This document shows positions 1 through 11,440 of a stretch of 64,000 nucleotides of DNA, piece after piece (the first letter of the stretch is position 1; every line of letters starts with the position of its first letter). Origin of the DNA: Melanocharis versteri (lineage: Eukaryota; Chordata; Aves; Passeriformes; Melanocharitidae). Made by a program: the position numbers and the translations under genes. Location of the stretch: contig VZTG01007875.1 in the NCBI GenBank assembly GCA_013397845.1, positions 620,001-684,000 on the forward strand, written 5' to 3'. A model generated the notes under the pieces. That model ran no database searches. It saw nothing but the letters and a program-made list of their open reading frames with translations, and was not told the origin of the DNA.

Positions 1-1882
1 ATGATCTCTGCATTGCAAGCTAAAGAATTCTGGGAATCTGTGACTCTGCTCTCAACTGCATGCTTACCTAAATACAGCTAAACTAATTATTAAAATGAAT
101 GTAAGAAAACCCAATTGTATGGCCTATAGTGATTTCTAAGGCCCATAAAAGCTGCTGTACAAATCTACCATAAGACACAGTTTCCTTCTCTAGTACTGGA
201 AATGATTTACACCTCCAGCTGTTGTAAGGCTGACCTGCATTGGCCCAGGAATGGAGAGATCTGTAATAATCCTTTGCGTATACATCTCCCAGGCAGAGAG
301 TATCAACTGCGGAGCTTTGAAACTACTCTTACCTGAACATACTGCTGCAAAACTTCCTCTATTTTAATAAAACATGTAAAATAAGCCGTAAAAAACACAC
401 AGGCAAATATTCGTATTACATGAAATTGATTCCCTGTGAAGGGTCACTTCCCTCAAGGTGAGGGAATTCTTTGCAGTGAAAAATTCTCTCACTGACAGCT
501 GCATGTAGACACAGACACTAGGTACAGGCACATACAGATAATAAGAATATATGAAAGAGTCTATATGAAAAAAAATCTCAAACATATTTTCCCTCTTAGT
601 AGAACAAAGTTGTCTCCAAAAAAAAACATATTGGAAATCTCAGTAAACATGTATTCTAACACTCCAGACTCTGTAGACTGCCTAAAACTGTTCAGGAGAA
701 GACAATCAGTCATTTTGTGTACCCGTCTTGACACAAGAACATGACACAAAACTATACCAAATCATCCTGACTTTCAAAAGCCTGTTTAATTCAAACACAG
801 GATTCTTCAGGAAGAGTTTCTTTGGTTGACCAATTAGATAGAACGTCTGCAATGCAACAAAGATAAAACCCAAACAATTACATGCAAAACAAAAGTCTGG
901 AAATCTTTATGCCAGAGGAAATACTATCTAGTCTAGAAGATAAAACAGAGAAGAGACAGTAGGGTCAGTGGGGAAAAGTACAAAAGAAGTTCAAGATTCT
1001 GGAGCAGAACAGCTCATTTGGAAAACAAGTCTAATGGGAATAGATTTGGGAGGATATCCAATAAAGTGCTGAGATGACCTCAGCTCTCCGAAATGGATAT
1101 CCTCAAACACTTGATTATGCTGAAACTAAGGGAGAAAAGGCTAGTTTAAAAATTTCAGATTCTTTAATTTTTTTTAAAGAGACAAGCCTCAGGAGAGTCA
1201 TTTGTGTAAACTGGCATGAGGAAGAGAAAGGAAGAAGATAACTTCCGTGATAAAGGCACTCCAGGACTTGGTTACTGATTTACCCAAGATAAGACCAACA
1301 TTTTAAATTATTTCTGTCTGAGTACGTAGTGAAAAAATGCTGTTGCCAGGTTTAGATATACTTATTCCACTCTTTGCACAGTACTTGTGGAGCTACAAAA
1401 GACAGTTCCAAATCCTGCAGACTTGTTTAGGCAATCCTTGTCCAAACTTCCTATTCCTTTTAGCATAACAGGAGAATACAAATTTTATGTGAACTCAAGG
1501 AACAGCAAAGACAGAAAACAGGAGACCAATTAATTAGTGCATCCACTAAGAAGTGGCAGAATTGCCAATAAAGTGTAAGCTTTGGCCAACCCAGCTACTC
1601 TACCCAAGGAAAAGGCGGCTTGAATTCATGTGTGTGTGTGTGCGCATGTGCACCCGTTTACCATTCTTCAATTTATTTTCAGTATCTTATAAAAAAACAA
1701 GCCTAAAACAGAGCATGTGGTATTCTCAGTGAGACCAAACATTTTGGGACACAAGGCTAACTCCTTGTAGCAAACTCATTCAGCTCTCCCCTGAATCCAA
1801 GGGTGGACAACGATTTGCAGAGTGAAGCCTAAGAACATGTCCCAGATGTGGTAATTTTTTAACAATCAGATCCAATCCTCTG
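1..1882. other. AT-rich non-coding DNA, no gene seen
   Basis: All open frames here are short and none carries a recognisable domain. A TG/CA microsatellite lies at 1629-1651. A good minus-strand donor-like site (CAG followed by GTAAGAG) sits at about 326-331, but only about 26 bases separate it from a weak acceptor, so I do not call an exon. Intron or intergenic DNA is the simplest reading. Confidence 0.6.
1629..1651. repeat. (TG)n microsatellite
   Basis: A run of TG dinucleotides grading into TGCGCATGTGCA. It is short and impure. Confidence 0.85.
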
Positions 1883-2304
1883 CAGGATAGAAACAAAATG
1901 CAGCATCTATGAAAATAAATATATGGCCACTCGGTAAGCCTTATGGGTGCTAAAATATCATTTGTGGAGAATGCTCTTCTCTGCAGGTCTACAAAGAGTT
2001 CATATGTTCATTCCACTCAGAGATGCTTACAAAGCAGCCATCTTATGCAATGGACCCCACCAGGAAATAATCAGATTAATACAGGTATCTTTGCCCAAAC
2101 TCAGGGAAACATTAGAACAGTCCTTACGTGACTGTAACATATAGACAGGTCTTATTCGAGATGTATGTGGTGAAGTGCCTGTTAGCTTTGAAGCCAAAGG
2201 ATCTTGTTGAACCTAGAACCTTGGAAAGGCTAAAATTGTTGGTTTGGCTTTATTAGCCACTAGCAACCTTCTGGCCTTTACATCCCAGCTGATGGCAGGT
2301 AAGT

Positions 2305-3616
2305 GTTACGCTTTGTAGTCCTCAGAGGAGCACTGCAATTCTCTGCAAGAGGGGGGTAATTGACGTGAGAGCCTGCAGAAGAAAGCAGTGTGGAATACAA
2401 TTTCTCCCCCTGCATATGCAGAGAATTCAAGAATGATGACTGCCAAAACAAATAAACAAACAGGAAATCCTGTCATATGTGTCCATCGACTTTTTAAAGG
2501 CCTTTTCACTGACTTGGCTAAGCTCCTAGTAACAATGATCCTGTAAGATGTAGACTTTCCCTCCCTCTTTCTCCTAACTGGCAGGTCAGGGGTTGAGCAG
2601 CCTAACAGTGTTCCCTAGGTTCTTATCTGGGATCCTTGCAAGACATGTCAGTGAGGCAGGAAATCAATTCTCCTTCCCTCCCATTCTCTTTGCTCACCAT
2701 TTATTTTTTTTCTTCTTTTTATCTAAATAATATTTTTTCTTGTTTACCTATACCACTGTGCTGAAGATATGTGAGAATATAGGCATGTAACATAGATTTT
2801 TAACTGCACCAATTCTAGAATTTGCTTGGTTTATTATGAGATTAAAGACTGAAAAAGCTAAATGACATGGAAAATCTAAAACAATTTTCACATTTGACTG
2901 TTTTATTTAGGGGTGACTTCTCACTAAAGGAAATATCTTTGTTGCTTCTGATGGGATCCAAATCAAACAAAAATACTTCTCAGTTTCTGTGTTTTATATG
3001 GTAATGACATGCTGCCTCTGAAGGCTGACTTGAGATTAACAATATACTTTCAAAAGATTTCAAAATCTTGGTATCTTTTCTACATAACTTCAAAAGGTTG
3101 TTTTTTACCTTTTCCAGTTATTCCAAAAGAAAAAACTCAAAAGAAGGCTGAAAAGATATTTTCAGAGGAGTAATTGTTGGGGTTTTTTAAAAAAAATTAA
3201 AATAGAGACAAGGTTTATTTCTGAAACTACACGAGAATTTCACTGGGCTCAAATAGAGCTTAAGAATAATTTGATTTTGAACAAAGACATTCGTACTCTT
3301 CTTTTACACTTTTTCAGGTACTAGGACAAAAAGGCTAAGCTCCACTTTGGTTTTGTTGGATTAGAAAATAGCTTCCTATAAGATTTTTAGACAGACATTT
3401 TGTTGCATTTGCTTTCCTTTTCAGAGACAGGGAGATGAAGATATTCCTGTAATTTTGTGGTTGATGGGTGTTAGCAGAAGAATTATTTTTAGGGAACTTG
3501 GAAAAGGGCCGAGGAAGTACAAGGCTAAAAGAGTCCAAAAGAGAGGGAATAGTTACTTCCAGAAGAGGGACTGACTAGCAAGCAGGGAGAAGGTGACCTA
3601 TATCTTCCTTCCCTAA
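2305..3616. other. AT-rich non-coding DNA, no gene seen
   Basis: Long A/T runs, short frames only, no repeat recognised. It lies directly before the solo LTR. Confidence 0.55.
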
Positions 3617-4070
3617 TGTGCTGATTTTGGTTGGGGTAGAGTTAATTTTCTCCACAGTACCTGGTGTGGGGCTGTGTTTTGGATTTGTGCTGGAAACAGC
3701 ACTAATAATACAGTTATTTTTCAGTTACTGCTGAACAGGGCTTACACAGAGCCAAAGGCTTTCACTGCTTCTCATCCCACCAGCGATGGGCTGGGGGTGC
3801 ACATGGAGTTGGGAGGGGACACAGAGGGGACATCTGATCCCAGCTGACCAAAGGGATATCCCAGACCATGTGGTGTCATGCTCAGCATACAAAGCTGGAG
3901 GAAGGAGGAGGAAGTGGAGTCTTTCAGAGTTACAGTGTCAGTTTCCCCAAGTTACTGTAAGCTGCAATGGAGAGCTGGCTTTTCTGGGGATGGCTGAACA
4001 CCTGCCTGCCCACAGGAGTGAGCAAGTGGCCTTGTGGTGCTTAGTTGCCAGCTGGGTTTAAGCCATGACA
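3617..4070 (+). mobile_element. Solo LTR of an avian endogenous retrovirus
   Basis: About 454 bases beginning TGTGCTGATTTTGGTTGGGG and ending GCCATGACA, so it has the TG...CA termini of an LTR. The text closely resembles a widespread avian ERV LTR in its opening, in the block around 'ACCAAAGGGATATCCCAGACC' and in the tail 'TTAGTTGCCAGCTGGG'. The position where the family has its TATA box reads ATACAAAG. The stretch before the tail that would carry the polyadenylation signal looks deleted. No gag, pol or env sequence lies on either side, so it is a solo LTR left by recombination. I could not find an exact target-site duplication (CCTAA on the left, TCTAC on the right), which fits an old insertion. 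The 91-codon frame inside it is not a gene. Confidence 0.85.
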
Positions 4071-6089
4071 TCTACACATTTTCTCTTTGAGACAACATAC
4101 TTTTCCACTTGTATGTTTTGCAATACAACTGTAAGTCTGGATAAGATGGAATTTTGAAAATATATTTCAACTGTTTATTTTTTACCAGAGAGAGACATCA
4201 AATGCTTGCATCTGAGTCTTATTCCAATTTCAATAGCTACCTCAAACGTTAGAACTGGAACCGTCCCCGAATTTTTGCTGTCTGTTTGTTCACACTTGCT
4301 CTTCCAAACTACTGACATGTTGGATCATGCTGTTAAAAACTCCTGTCTTTCACTGGAATGGAAACAGCATATCCCTTGTGGATGGCGTGTCTTCTGTGCA
4401 ATGTACACATGTGTATGAAAACCTGAGCGTGTCGCGATGCACTTGTGCAAACAAGCAGTACTTTATTACCGATGTACAAAAAGAAACAGCTTCTAGTTCT
4501 TGTGACATAACACTGTTCAATGTCTAAGAGTTGGTTTCCCAGAGCTTTGCTTATTTCATGCCATAATAAAGATGTCATGTCTTGTTATGTTTCAAAGCAT
4601 AGTACCACTAAGGAAAATCTTTAAAACTGTACTTGCTTTCTTGACCTCATCTTCTGGTGCACTTGATCTACTATATGGGTGCCTTTTAGGGAAAGTTACA
4701 AATTTAGCCACCTACCAACCAAATATCAAACTTAATCTAGCTATCCAGGCTCTGGGTAAATTGAGACCGACATTTCTAGGTGATCCATCAAACCCTTCTT
4801 AGATTCTTATCTTAAGACAGAATAAATCACTTTCTAGAGGTGCCTATCACTCGGTGATTACTGAAAGAGAACTGACAACAAAAATACACATCCCAAAGTT
4901 ATCAGTGGTAACTCTTACTCTTAAATCTGTAGACTCTTCAAGAGCATCTTGTATGGACTAAACTGCACTGTGGTGCATTTTAGCTGCTGCTGGCTCAAAT
5001 CCTTGCCCTTGCTCACGTGGGTGGAAAATGGCACAACACCAGCAGTAAACCAAGCTTGCCACAAGCTGGATCTGTGGACTAACAACCTAAACATTCACAA
5101 ACCAAGACAGCTTTCACAAAATTTTGTGAAGCTTTCAGTGATGACTCCACAGGAGGGATTTCTCTGAATAAATACTAACACGAGAGAGACATCAATTCAT
5201 ATTTCCCTCTCCACTGGAGCACACAAAGTAACATCTATACAAAAAAAAATGAAAGAAAAAATTTTGCAGCCAAAATCTAGATTAATATTTATTATCAATC
5301 CCCTACTCTATGTCTGATTGAATCACTACTGTCATTACTTAATACTGATGGCAGCAGCACACTCATAACACTGTCTATCTTCCATCTTCAATGCTATTTG
5401 GCCTCTTTGCTTACAGCCATCTTTTATTAGCCACAGACCATTACGATGCTATTGTATCTAATAACTCTTTATCACATTACATTAACAATTCTTTGAAAGT
5501 GGGTTCATTTGCTTCTTAGCCACAAACCTAAATGCAAATGCAAATGCAAATGTTGATGGCTTTGGTAGACTGCGACTCCGGGACATAAATACTTTTTGTG
5601 GTGACTGAAATACAAGATAATGGCTTTTACCATCCACATGAGCTCAGTGAAGGTTTCTGAACATTCGGCTCGAGTGCAGCTGCCCACTGAAAAACTTTCA
5701 CTTGAACAGATCATTGGAGTGCATGGAATTTAGCTGCTGTCCAAGGGACCTTCTGCACGACCGGTCAGTTGCAAATACCAAATACAACATGGACAGGACT
5801 TTGCTCTCATGCTGGTCAGTGGGCCATGACAGAAAACTCCTTCCACGCATTGAAATGTCTAAATGTTTTGGAATGTCAGAAATATGTTATTAAATTTGGA
5901 GAGGAACAGGCACCTAGAGAGATGAAGTTTGTGTAATTTAATTACGAAAGTAAAGAATCCTAGAGTTCACACTGGATTTCTCAAATAAACAGCTTAAACC
6001 CTGCAAAAACAGAGTAATTCATTAGAAAAACCAAAATGCCTAATCAAATCTGAAAATAATAAAAAGATGCTTTTTATAGTATATTCAAA
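4071..6089. other. AT-rich non-coding DNA
   Basis: No coding signal or named repeat apart from the ATGCAAAT cluster at 5532-5551. Short frames of 60-80 codons occur on both strands with no domain. Confidence 0.55.
5531..5551. repeat. Hexamer repeat making three overlapping POU octamers
   Basis: The hexamer AAATGC is repeated in tandem so that the octamer ATGCAAAT occurs at 5532-5539, 5538-5545 and 5544-5551. ATGCAAAT is the classical Oct/POU-domain binding octamer. Whether it binds anything is inference. As a plain tandem hexamer it could also be chance slippage. Confidence 0.8.
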
Positions 6090-6640
6090 GGGAAATTCCT
6101 GTAGACTGGGACAAAACTAATGTATCAGATTTTCTCAAGTGTCAGCAAGGGCAATCCAGGCAACCACAGCACAGCTGGCCTGACACTCATCCTGGAGTGG
6201 CTGCATTTGATTAATAAAGAACTAAAGTATGATAATATAATGCCATAATCATAGGTTTATGTAAAGTAAGTTTTATTAAATTAACTATATATTTTTATGA
6301 GATTATAAATTTGGTTAACAAGGCTGAAAGTGTAGTCTTACTTCGCTTGGCAGTTGGATTGGTATTTTACCAAACTGTAAAATCTACGTTCGCAACCAAT
6401 GTAGATTAAAAGATAGGTAACATCTATGGATTAAGGAAGAATCATACTGTAATGAATGTATTTCTAGTGGATGTACAGAGACTAGTTCTTGGTTCTTTAC
6501 TATTTATCCTTACTGTTAATGACATAAAAGAAAAACTTTTCTATAAAGTTTACAGGCAAGACACAAATTAAGAGCGATAAACAGAAAAAAATAGCAAAAA
6601 AGGGTCCTTCTGCTCTGTTTGATTTGCATTTGAAACTTAA
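6090..6640 (+). mobile_element. Ancient CR1 LINE fragment, ORF2 reverse transcriptase region
   Basis: A badly decayed + strand copy. In order I can see: the stretch at about 6105-6180 that corresponds to the 'W-K-x-A-N-V ... G-N-x-G-N' part of CR1 reverse transcriptase; 'GAGATTATAAATTTGGTTAA' at about 6299, matching the region before the first catalytic aspartate; 'AGACTAGTTCTTGGTTCTTT' at about 6479, matching the coding text for the G-S-V-L-G-P motif; then 'TTAATGACATAAAAG' (the N-D motif) and 'AAAGTTTACAGGCAAGACAC' at about 6546, matching the K-F-A-D-D-T catalytic motif. Many stops and frameshifts break it. The family assignment rests on the order and spacing of these motifs. Confidence 0.75.
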
Positions 6641-9600
6641 ATACAAGCAAATAATACATGAGATATTAATTCTAACCTATGGAGGATTGCACAGCCAGAA
6701 ACAAGGCCACACAGACAGAAGGCGGCTTTCTCTTCCTGGGAAACTCTGATGATGAAAAAAGGCCTGAGACCAGGATGACTAATGTGTTGGAAACAGGCTG
6801 CTATTCTTGTGACCTGAAGAGCTATGGAGAGCCTTTTCAAGCAGTATGAAAAAAAGCAAAAGCAGGAAAGCCCTACTGCTTCATTGTCAGTGGCTCTGCA
6901 ACCACTGCTGGATGCTCAGTCCTGTTCTGGTGTCTGCAGCTTGAGAAAAGATGCTGGTGAACTAGAGGACATTCGGGAAAGGCAACTATAACTCACGGCT
7001 GCAAAAGTCGCCTTTAAATTTAGTTTAGTTTGACCATGAGAAAGCTACACAGTCATATCCTCTAACGGCAGGAATTTGCACTTACTGCTCCTACAATGGC
7101 ACCTATCCGCAAAACGTATTTCATGGAGCCTCTTACCCCCAAATGCCTTTTTTAGACAACACTCAGGCACGTCCAAGGGGTGATTCATTGCAATAAACAT
7201 GTCTAAAGCTGCTCATCTGAACTGCACCCTTGTACCTCTTCACTGGCTATCAGGAAAACCAGGCTTGATTGTGTAAGATGTAAAATATAAACACTAAGGA
7301 TGCCTGAAAGTTAGGTGAGATGATTTCCATGCCCATAAAGTATGAATATCAGGAACAGAAATGTGCTAAGAGACAGCTTTTTGTTCAGTAACATCCAATG
7401 TCTGAAATTTTAGACTAGACAAATGCATTAAAGAAGTTAAACACAAAGGGAGGAAAATTAACTGCCAGAATGTTATTAAGTCTGGTGCTGATTCTTCCAT
7501 TACTGGGAATTTTAAATTAAGATTTTTTTTAAGATGTGCTTTGTCTCAAACAAATTAATTCAGAGAAGCCATAAAGCCTGTTCTATGAGGAGCACAGATT
7601 GGATGACACAATGTTTTTTCTGGTTGTATAATTTATGACTTGTTGAATATATTAGTAGAAAACACAGTTCTGAGAACAATCTCTCATTGGTAAAACTAGG
7701 ATACAGATGTTCTAAGAAGGATCCTTCTTTCTCTAATCTTGATAATATCAAGAAGCAGAAGTCTGAACTCCTATCAGTACTTGATTTCTCTTTGTACATC
7801 CAGGTTTAAATATAAATTGTGTGATCAGAGTATCAAAGTTATGGCTTCAAAAGGGGCAGGAGAGCTCAGAAGAAAAACACGTATTTCTAGCATTAAGCAA
7901 ATAGGCCAGAATTGTTCTGTTAGAAAGCCCCGATTGCCACTGCAGAAAGACATTAAAACCAGAAGAATACAGACCTAAAAAATGCACAAATGGTTTTGGT
8001 AATAGGTATGCAATCGGAGTTTAAAGCAAAGAGTGTAGGCAATTTTGCCAGTGCTGTTCCATAAGCTGTGATCTTACCCTAAATTCCATTAGTTACAAGC
8101 ATCAGACGTTGTTATGCGACATCACTTCGCATCAAAAACAATGACAAGCTATATTAGCAGAATGGGTTATTATTCCCAGATCCATGTGATCAGTACTCCA
8201 TGGCAACCCAATGATAATGAACGCCTTTGTCAGTAAGAAAGCACGTACAAAACTATACAAAGCATGAACCTCAGGCACCTGAAATGGTACATAAGGCTGT
8301 TAACATATTAAGAATTTAAACACCAGCACTGACACTTCTTTCCGTGTATACAAAGAAATTTTCCCCATGTTGTCAGCCAGTCATTGCCTTGTGGGGACAT
8401 GGCATTTCTAGGACACTTTCGCCCAGGGCTCATCAATTGGGAAATTGAGTGCTTAAAATCAGCCTGTGAAACAGAAACCATAAAAAATGACCCAAATGAT
8501 AAATCATTTTGGTAAATCTGGGTAAAAATTGCTGGTAAATTTACTGGGTAAAGCAGCATCTCAGAACAGGATCCACAACAGCCAACACTGCCTTAGATAT
8601 ATCCCCACAGTGACCCCACATTGTTGGGCCACTTCAAATGTTCAAAGCAGAACACAGAAGCAGCTCCTCTCCTTTTCAGCTTGGCTGTAACTGCTTTTTA
8701 TGTAACAGCTTAATGGCTAAAACACTCAACCAGAACATGGTAGTCTGGGGTTAAATGCTTAATTAAACTTCAAGGTTTTGAAATCCCATCTCCAACCTTT
8801 AAAAAAACTTCATCTAGAATAATTAATACACTAATTTTAAAACAGAGTTTGTGGTTTTTGGTTTTTGTTTTGTTGGTTTTTTTTTTAATGAAATCAATGT
8901 AATTCCAATTCCACTGATGTAAACAGCTAAATACTCTCTAGTTTTCCATGAAAAACCTTAAGGCAATATTCAGCTTTCTGAAAATGCTGTTTAGTATATC
9001 TTACTTAAATTATCAATGCAGACACTTACTATTTTTTCAGGACATTGTGCTGGTTCTTCTACCGTTTATGGAAAATCATAGCTATCATTTGAATCCAAAA
9101 TGCATATGATTGCATGATTCAAAACAGAAAAAAGAGATTGAAAAAGATTGTCATTGATCACATCGATCACTTGTGTTTAATGCAGTTTAATGTTCACTGG
9201 TCGGTTGTGTTTAAGAAGTTTAATGACTGAAGACCATATTCTGCATTAATTAGAAAGACATAATTTTTAATTTATATTTACACACACACACACATACATA
9301 CAACAATAATGTAGAGATTTGAACCTTCCAGCCAAATGTCCTTATATAGCAGGTAAACACATCCAACCTAATAAATGTAAACAATACCAACTTGAAATGT
9401 CTTTTCTGGATTTAGTATTATAAAACTGAAAATTTTGTAACAACAAGTCATGCCCCAAGGATATTGTTGTAATACAAACGGAATTTTTTAAATGCATGAC
9501 ATCTCACTCAGACAGGTTTTAGGAAAGTTTACCAATTAGGTTGAAATCTGGTAAGTGTGCTGGCTGTGCAAGAGGCTCTGAAAAATACTGTACCCCTTTA

Positions 9601-11026
9601 TACTTAATTGAGAAAAATGCTTGATTAAAATCAGTGGTAGCAAGTTTGAAAAAAGTATCTCATTACCTTGCAGGAATAGATTCCTTTATGCAACAAGGAA
9701 ATTACCGCAGAAATCAGTCACAGACTTTATGGTGATCTAGAATCAATGGTACTAATATTAGGCAGATAGCCCTTCTAAGTATCTATTAATATCAAAGCAC
9801 ATGTTAAATTGAAATAAATATCTAACTTGCCAGCAGTGTGATGCTTCCATTTTACTCCTTGAAGGACTACTGCTTGTCCTCAAATGAATGAAAAACCCTT
9901 ACTTGTAAATGCCATTCTCAGAGCTCCATTGTAGCAGTCAGTCACCTCGAATTCCCACTTTGAGCAAAACAGAGCTGGGAATTGGCCCAGGAGCAGCTAT
10001 GCATATACATGGACCTTCTGTCACTGCAGCTGCAGTGAGAAATCCTGTTTCTCCCCTTCCAGTGAAGAGCTGGCCCTTACACTGCAGTTTAAGGATGTAG
10101 CCAGTCTTGTTTTTTTCTGTTTTAAAAATAAATTCCATCTTGAAAGACATTTACAGATGCACATGGTAAATCAGTTTTCAGATTTTTACTCTAAATAATC
10201 TCTCGTTTCACTTGATTTTTTTTCTCTTTTTTCATTGTTATGACTTATATACTTCAATGTATATACATACATTTAAGTGTCACAGCATGCTATTTACCTT
10301 CTTTCAAATCCCTGATGAGGAGATAAAGTAAAGCCTAGAGTCCATCCCTGCAGTACACAACTGCTTAGCTCAATCTGATGTGATAACGAACCATCCACAA
10401 GGATACTTTAATATTTACAGTGCCTCATGCCAGTTTTTAACACATTGCTCATAAAACTATAATGCTTGAATGTATGCTGAGTGACACTCAAATATTCCCT
10501 AATGCCCAAATACATGGGTTTTTCTTCATTCAGCTGAGAACTCTGTCAAAAGTGCCCAGATCTGTCTGACACCGTCCCCTGAGAGATGCTACTACAGACC
10601 AGTTTTCATTATCAGCTTAGACACTATCTCCTGTATCGGAGGAGAAGTCCATTAGGAAGTTACCTGCTACTGCATTACAAGTAATAGCAAATAGATTAAT
10701 AATCTGAAAGGGCATTTCTTTGTACATCTGCGTGCTTCCACTGCACTGTGCTGCATTACCTCGTAGGACTCCGGCTTTCAGAAGTGAGGTAATACAGAGG
10801 ACGTATGATTAATCTGATGCCAAATGAACCAACTGTTGACCCAGTTACCCTAACAGCATGCGCAAGTCACTTGCTGCTCTCCTCACCTGATAACATTTAA
10901 CACTTTATGTCCACCCAAGCACTGAGGCAGAGGAAAGCATACCGTGTGCTGGAAGGATGTGCTATAAAGCAAGGATGTAGGATGGAAATCAGGTCTCCTG
11001 CACTGCATTCTGCTCCTGGGAGGGGA
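6641..11026. other. AT-rich non-coding DNA, no gene supported
   Basis: It holds a CA microsatellite (9280-9302) and T-rich stretches near 8849-8886. A 35-base minus-strand segment at 10887-10921 is flanked by strong splice-like sites but is too short to call. The other open frames show no domain. Confidence 0.55.
9280..9302. repeat. (CA)n microsatellite
   Basis: An alternating AC tract that grades into CATA repeats. Confidence 0.9.
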
Positions 11027-11440
11027 TTTCTCTGTCTCTCACCTCCCCCATCTCCCCAGCTGCTCTCTTCTTACTCCACCTTTACAATCTGGCGTCTCCT
11101 CATGGCTGTGTCTTCCCCACTTCAGGCTCCCTATTCCAGTTCCGGACTCCCATGCACTGTTCGCCATCTAAACATTGCTCATCTCACCCTTCCAGCCCTC
11201 TCAACCCCATCCCTCCTCCCAGCCTCATCCCTTCACCCACCTCTCTCCAGCATCCCCTTGGTTCCATCTCATACCAGCCACTCTCAATTTCCACTCCCAC
11301 TGTCTGGGAAGTATCAGTTCCCCTGCTTCTGATTCCGTCCCCATAATGATTCCCCTGCCTCTTCTCCCTTCATCCCACAGGCTCTTTGCTGGGCTTTTAT
11401 TGCAGATTGACTCCCCTCTGCCCTCACTCTCTTTGTGCAG
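11027..11440. repeat. Pyrimidine-rich tract (C/T on + strand)
   Basis: About 400 bases dominated by C and T on the + strand, such as the stretch near 11200-11260 with repeated CCCATCC and CCTCC-like words. It creates a 141-codon open frame rich in Ser, Pro and Leu. That composition follows directly from the C/T bias, so I do not treat the frame as a gene. Confidence 0.7.

Noticed and set aside
326..356. Strong minus-strand donor CAG|GTAAGAG
   Set aside because: The only nearby acceptor is weak and would make an exon of about 26 bases.
3611..4076. Target-site duplication around the solo LTR
   Set aside because: The flanking five-base words differ (CCTAA and TCTAC), so none can be claimed.
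10907..11332. 141-codon + strand frame rich in Ser, Pro and Leu
   Set aside because: It follows directly from the pyrimidine-rich base composition.
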